A stretch of 14,192 nt of DNA from Candidatus Gastranaerophilales bacterium. Lineage in GTDB: Bacteria; Cyanobacteriota; Vampirovibrionia; Gastranaerophilales; Gastranaerophilaceae. Of this stretch, positions 12,268 to 14,192 are shown in pieces. The stretch is from NCBI GenBank assembly GCA_944323585.1, contig CALUTA010000026.1, positions 1 through 14,192 of the forward strand, given 5' to 3'. Numbering within the stretch: position 1 is the first letter of the stretch; each line of letters opens with the position of its first letter. A program made the position numbers and the translations under genes. Below the pieces are notes generated by a model. That model had not been told where the DNA came from. It searched no databases and saw nothing but the letters and a program-made list of their open reading frames with translations.

Positions 12268-14073
12268 TTAAGCTTTAACAAGAGCTTTTGCAAAAGACTC
12301 AAGGCTTCTTGATTTAATCTCATCTTCGATTTTTGCGATGAAATCATCAACTTTGAAAGTTCCGACCTGTCCGATTCCTCTTGCACGGACGGCAACTGAA
12401 TTTGATTCAATTTCTTTGTCGCCTACAACTACAACATAAGGAATTTTCTTGTCCTGAAGACTTTCTCTGATTTTGTAATTCATGCTTTCGGATCTGTCGT
12501 CGAGTTTTGCTCTTATACCAGCTGCGCGCATTTTTTTGTAAATTTCTTCAGCAAAATCTGCGTGTTTTTCGTTGCTGATAGGAACGATTGCAACCTGCGT
12601 AGGAGCAAGCCATGTCGGGAAAGCGCCGGCAAAATGTTCGATTAAAATTCCGTGGAATCTTTCCATTGAACCGAAGATTACTCTGTGAAGCATTACGGGT
12701 GTTTTCATTGAGCCGTCTTTGTCCTGATATTTGATACCGAATCTTTCAGGCAGGTTAAAGTCAAGCTGAATTGTTGCACACTGCCATGTTCTGCCGATGG
12801 CATCTTTGACTTTGAAGTCGATTTTCGGCCCGTAAAATGCGCCGTCGCCCTCATTGATGTCATATTTCATGCCGCGTCTGTCCATTGCTTCTTTCAGACC
12901 GGCTTCTGCTCTGTTCCAGTTCTCAATATCTCCGACAAAGCTTTCCGGACGGGTTGAGAGTTCAACTTCAAACGGAAGGTTGAATATTGCCATTGTGTCT
13001 GCTACAAAATCAATAATTTCGTTGATTTCGCCGATTAACTGTTCCGGTGTGCAGAATACGTGGGCATCATCCTGTGTGAAACCTTGAACCCTTGTCAAAC
13101 CGGACAGAGCACCTGATTTTTCTTTTCTGTAAACCGTTCCGAGTTCTGCCATTCTCAAAGGCAGTGATCTGTATGAATGTCTGTTTGCCTGATAAATCAA
13201 AATGTGGAACGGACAGTTCATCGGTTTTACAACGTACTGGTCATCCGAGTCGTCGTCTTTTTGTATAAAGAACATATTTTCTTTGTAGTGTCCCATATGT
13301 CCTGAAATTTCCCAGAGTTTTGATTTTGCAATCTGCGGGGTGTTTACGATTACATAACCTCTTTTTCTGTGTTCTGTTCTCCAGTAGTTTTCGATTTCTT
13401 CCCTGACAGTAGCAAGGTTCGGATGCCACAGAACAAGTCCTCCGCCGATTTCTTCTCTTACTGAGAACAAATCAAGCTTTGCACCGAGTTTTCTGTGGTC
13501 ACGTTTTTCGGCTTCTTCCAGAAATGTCAGATAGTCCTGTAAATCTTCTTTATTCCAAAATGCTGTTGCATAAATTCTCTGAAGCATTTTGTTTTTTTCG
13601 TTGCCTCTCCAGTATGCGCCTGCAACCTTGAGTAACTTAATTGCGTTTGCTTTGATGAACGAGGTGTTCGGAATGTGAGGGCCTGCGCAAAGATCGTTGA
13701 ACAGAACATTTCCGTCTTTGTCTTTTGTCAGGTACAAAGTCGGGTTGTCGTTTCTGTGTTCTTCAAGAAGCTCTGCTTTGTAGATTTCACCCTCTGCTTT
13801 AAATTCTTTAATCTGCTTGTCCACATCTGGAATTACGTACTTTTCAAACGTAAGATTTTGTTTGATGATGTTTTTCATTTCTTCTTCGATTTTAGAGAGA
13901 TCTTCTTCCGTAAAAGCATGACCGTCTGTCAAATCAAAATCGTAATAAAAACCGGTGTCCGTAGAAGGGCCGATAGCTAACTTTGCTGACGGAAACAGCT
14001 TCTGAACAGCCTGTGCCATGATGTGAGAGCAAGAGTGCCTCAAGATGTGTAAAGTTTCGTTGTTTTTTTCCAT
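12268..14073 (-). CDS. thrS: Threonyl-tRNA synthetase lacking the TGS domain
   Basis: This cytoplasmic class II synthetase charges tRNA-Thr and edits mischarged serine. The 601-residue chain starts directly at the editing domain: HSCSH (His13, His17) and LCAGPH (Cys129, His133). The catalytic core holds the zinc ligands Cys287 (MNCPFH), His338 (DDAHVF) and His463 (MLHRVIFGSMERF), with motif 2 around VYRKEKSG. The C-terminal anticodon-binding domain begins near APTQVAIVPI. The usual N-terminal TGS domain of about 60 residues is absent, as I recall for cyanobacterial ThrRS. The start is well supported by AAAGGA 5-6 nt upstream. It is transcribed alone from a promoter near 14150-14177. Confidence 0.96.
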   Translation of the reverse strand: MEKNNETLHILRHSCSHIMAQAVQKLFPSAKLAIGPSTDTGFYYDFDLTDGHAFTEEDLSKIEEEMKNIIKQNLTFEKYVIPDVDKQIKEFKAEGEIYKAELLEEHRNDNPTLYLTKDKDGNVLFNDLCAGPHIPNTSFIKANAIKLLKVAGAYWRGNEKNKMLQRIYATAFWNKEDLQDYLTFLEEAEKRDHRKLGAKLDLFSVREEIGGGLVLWHPNLATVREEIENYWRTEHRKRGYVIVNTPQIAKSKLWEISGHMGHYKENMFFIQKDDDSDDQYVVKPMNCPFHILIYQANRHSYRSLPLRMAELGTVYRKEKSGALSGLTRVQGFTQDDAHVFCTPEQLIGEINEIIDFVADTMAIFNLPFEVELSTRPESFVGDIENWNRAEAGLKEAMDRRGMKYDINEGDGAFYGPKIDFKVKDAIGRTWQCATIQLDFNLPERFGIKYQDKDGSMKTPVMLHRVIFGSMERFHGILIEHFAGAFPTWLAPTQVAIVPISNEKHADFAEEIYKKMRAAGIRAKLDDRSESMNYKIRESLQDKKIPYVVVVGDKEIESNSVAVRARGIGQVGTFKVDDFIAKIEDEIKSRSLESFAKALVKA

Positions 14074-14149
14074 TTTTATCCTTTCCGGTCAGTTGACAAC
14101 GTTCAAAAGACCTATAACGGGGCGGATCCCCCTAACTAACTACAGCAAA

Positions 14150-14177
14150 ATTTTACCACTTTAAAAACGGATTACAA
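14150..14177 (-). promoter_or_regulatory. Promoter of thrS
   Basis: On the minus strand TTGTAA (14177-14172) is followed after 16 bp by TAAAAT (14155-14150), preceded by TGG as an extended -10. Transcription would start near 14143, giving a leader of about 70 nt. The leader holds a short GC-rich inverted repeat (GGGG/CCCC around a GGATCC core, near 14117-14132) and GTTGTCAACTGAC. There is no T-box signature, and the leader is too short for one. Any autoregulatory role of the hairpin is unproven. Confidence 0.55.
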
Positions 14178-14192
14178 GAAAAATATAAAAAA

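Noticed and set aside
14074..14143. T-box riboswitch or long leader attenuator for thrS
   Set aside because: The leader is only about 70 nt, and no T-box antiterminator sequence or terminator hairpin with a U-tract is visible.

Overview
The window reads as a chromosomal segment of an AT-rich bacterium with meso-diaminopimelate peptidoglycan. The best guess at lineage is a non-photosynthetic relative of cyanobacteria (Vampirovibrionia / Gastranaerophilales type). This is an inference. It rests on the cyanobacteria-like ribosomal protein L34, a threonyl-tRNA synthetase that lacks the N-terminal TGS domain, and the intergenic repeat style. No 16S rRNA or other decisive marker is present.

Layout. 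Positions 1-683 carry the end of the classic rpmH-rnpA cluster on the minus strand. A divergent intergenic region of about 96 bp leads to proC on the plus strand, followed by a decayed helix-turn-helix remnant (about 1637-1777). From 8715 down to 1787 the minus strand carries a tightly packed five-gene run: a class B penicillin-binding protein (FtsI type), murE, a short NagA-like amidohydrolase, ilvD and a GlcF-like Fe-S protein. Junctions are -4 to +25 bp, so this looks like one operon that starts with cell-wall genes and ends with metabolic ones. Between 8716 and 9549 is an 834-bp gene-free stretch packed with hairpins and direct and inverted repeats. I see no credible gene in it.

From 9550 an exported N-acetylmuramoyl-L-alanine amidase runs on the plus strand from a near-consensus promoter that leaves almost no 5' leader. 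It ends convergently, with a 14-bp overlap, on a family 2 glycosyltransferase (minus strand). The glycosyltransferase is divergent from a small XRE-family regulator at 11881. The 140 bp between them hold a perfect 17-bp dyad lying inside the glycosyltransferase promoter spacer and next to a plausible regulator promoter, which suggests a local repressor circuit. A strong bidirectional hairpin separates the regulator from thrS, whose own promoter and leader reach the right edge.

Functionally, most of the window is housekeeping: translation (rpmH, rnpA, thrS), amino acid synthesis (proC, ilvD), peptidoglycan synthesis and remodelling (PBP, murE, amidase) and possibly amino-sugar recycling (NagA-like). 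I did not find a phage, CRISPR, toxin-antitoxin or defence system. The points most worth a second look are the repeat island, the apparently leaderless amidase, the operator between the glycosyltransferase and regulator genes, and the shortened NagA-like protein in a murE operon.
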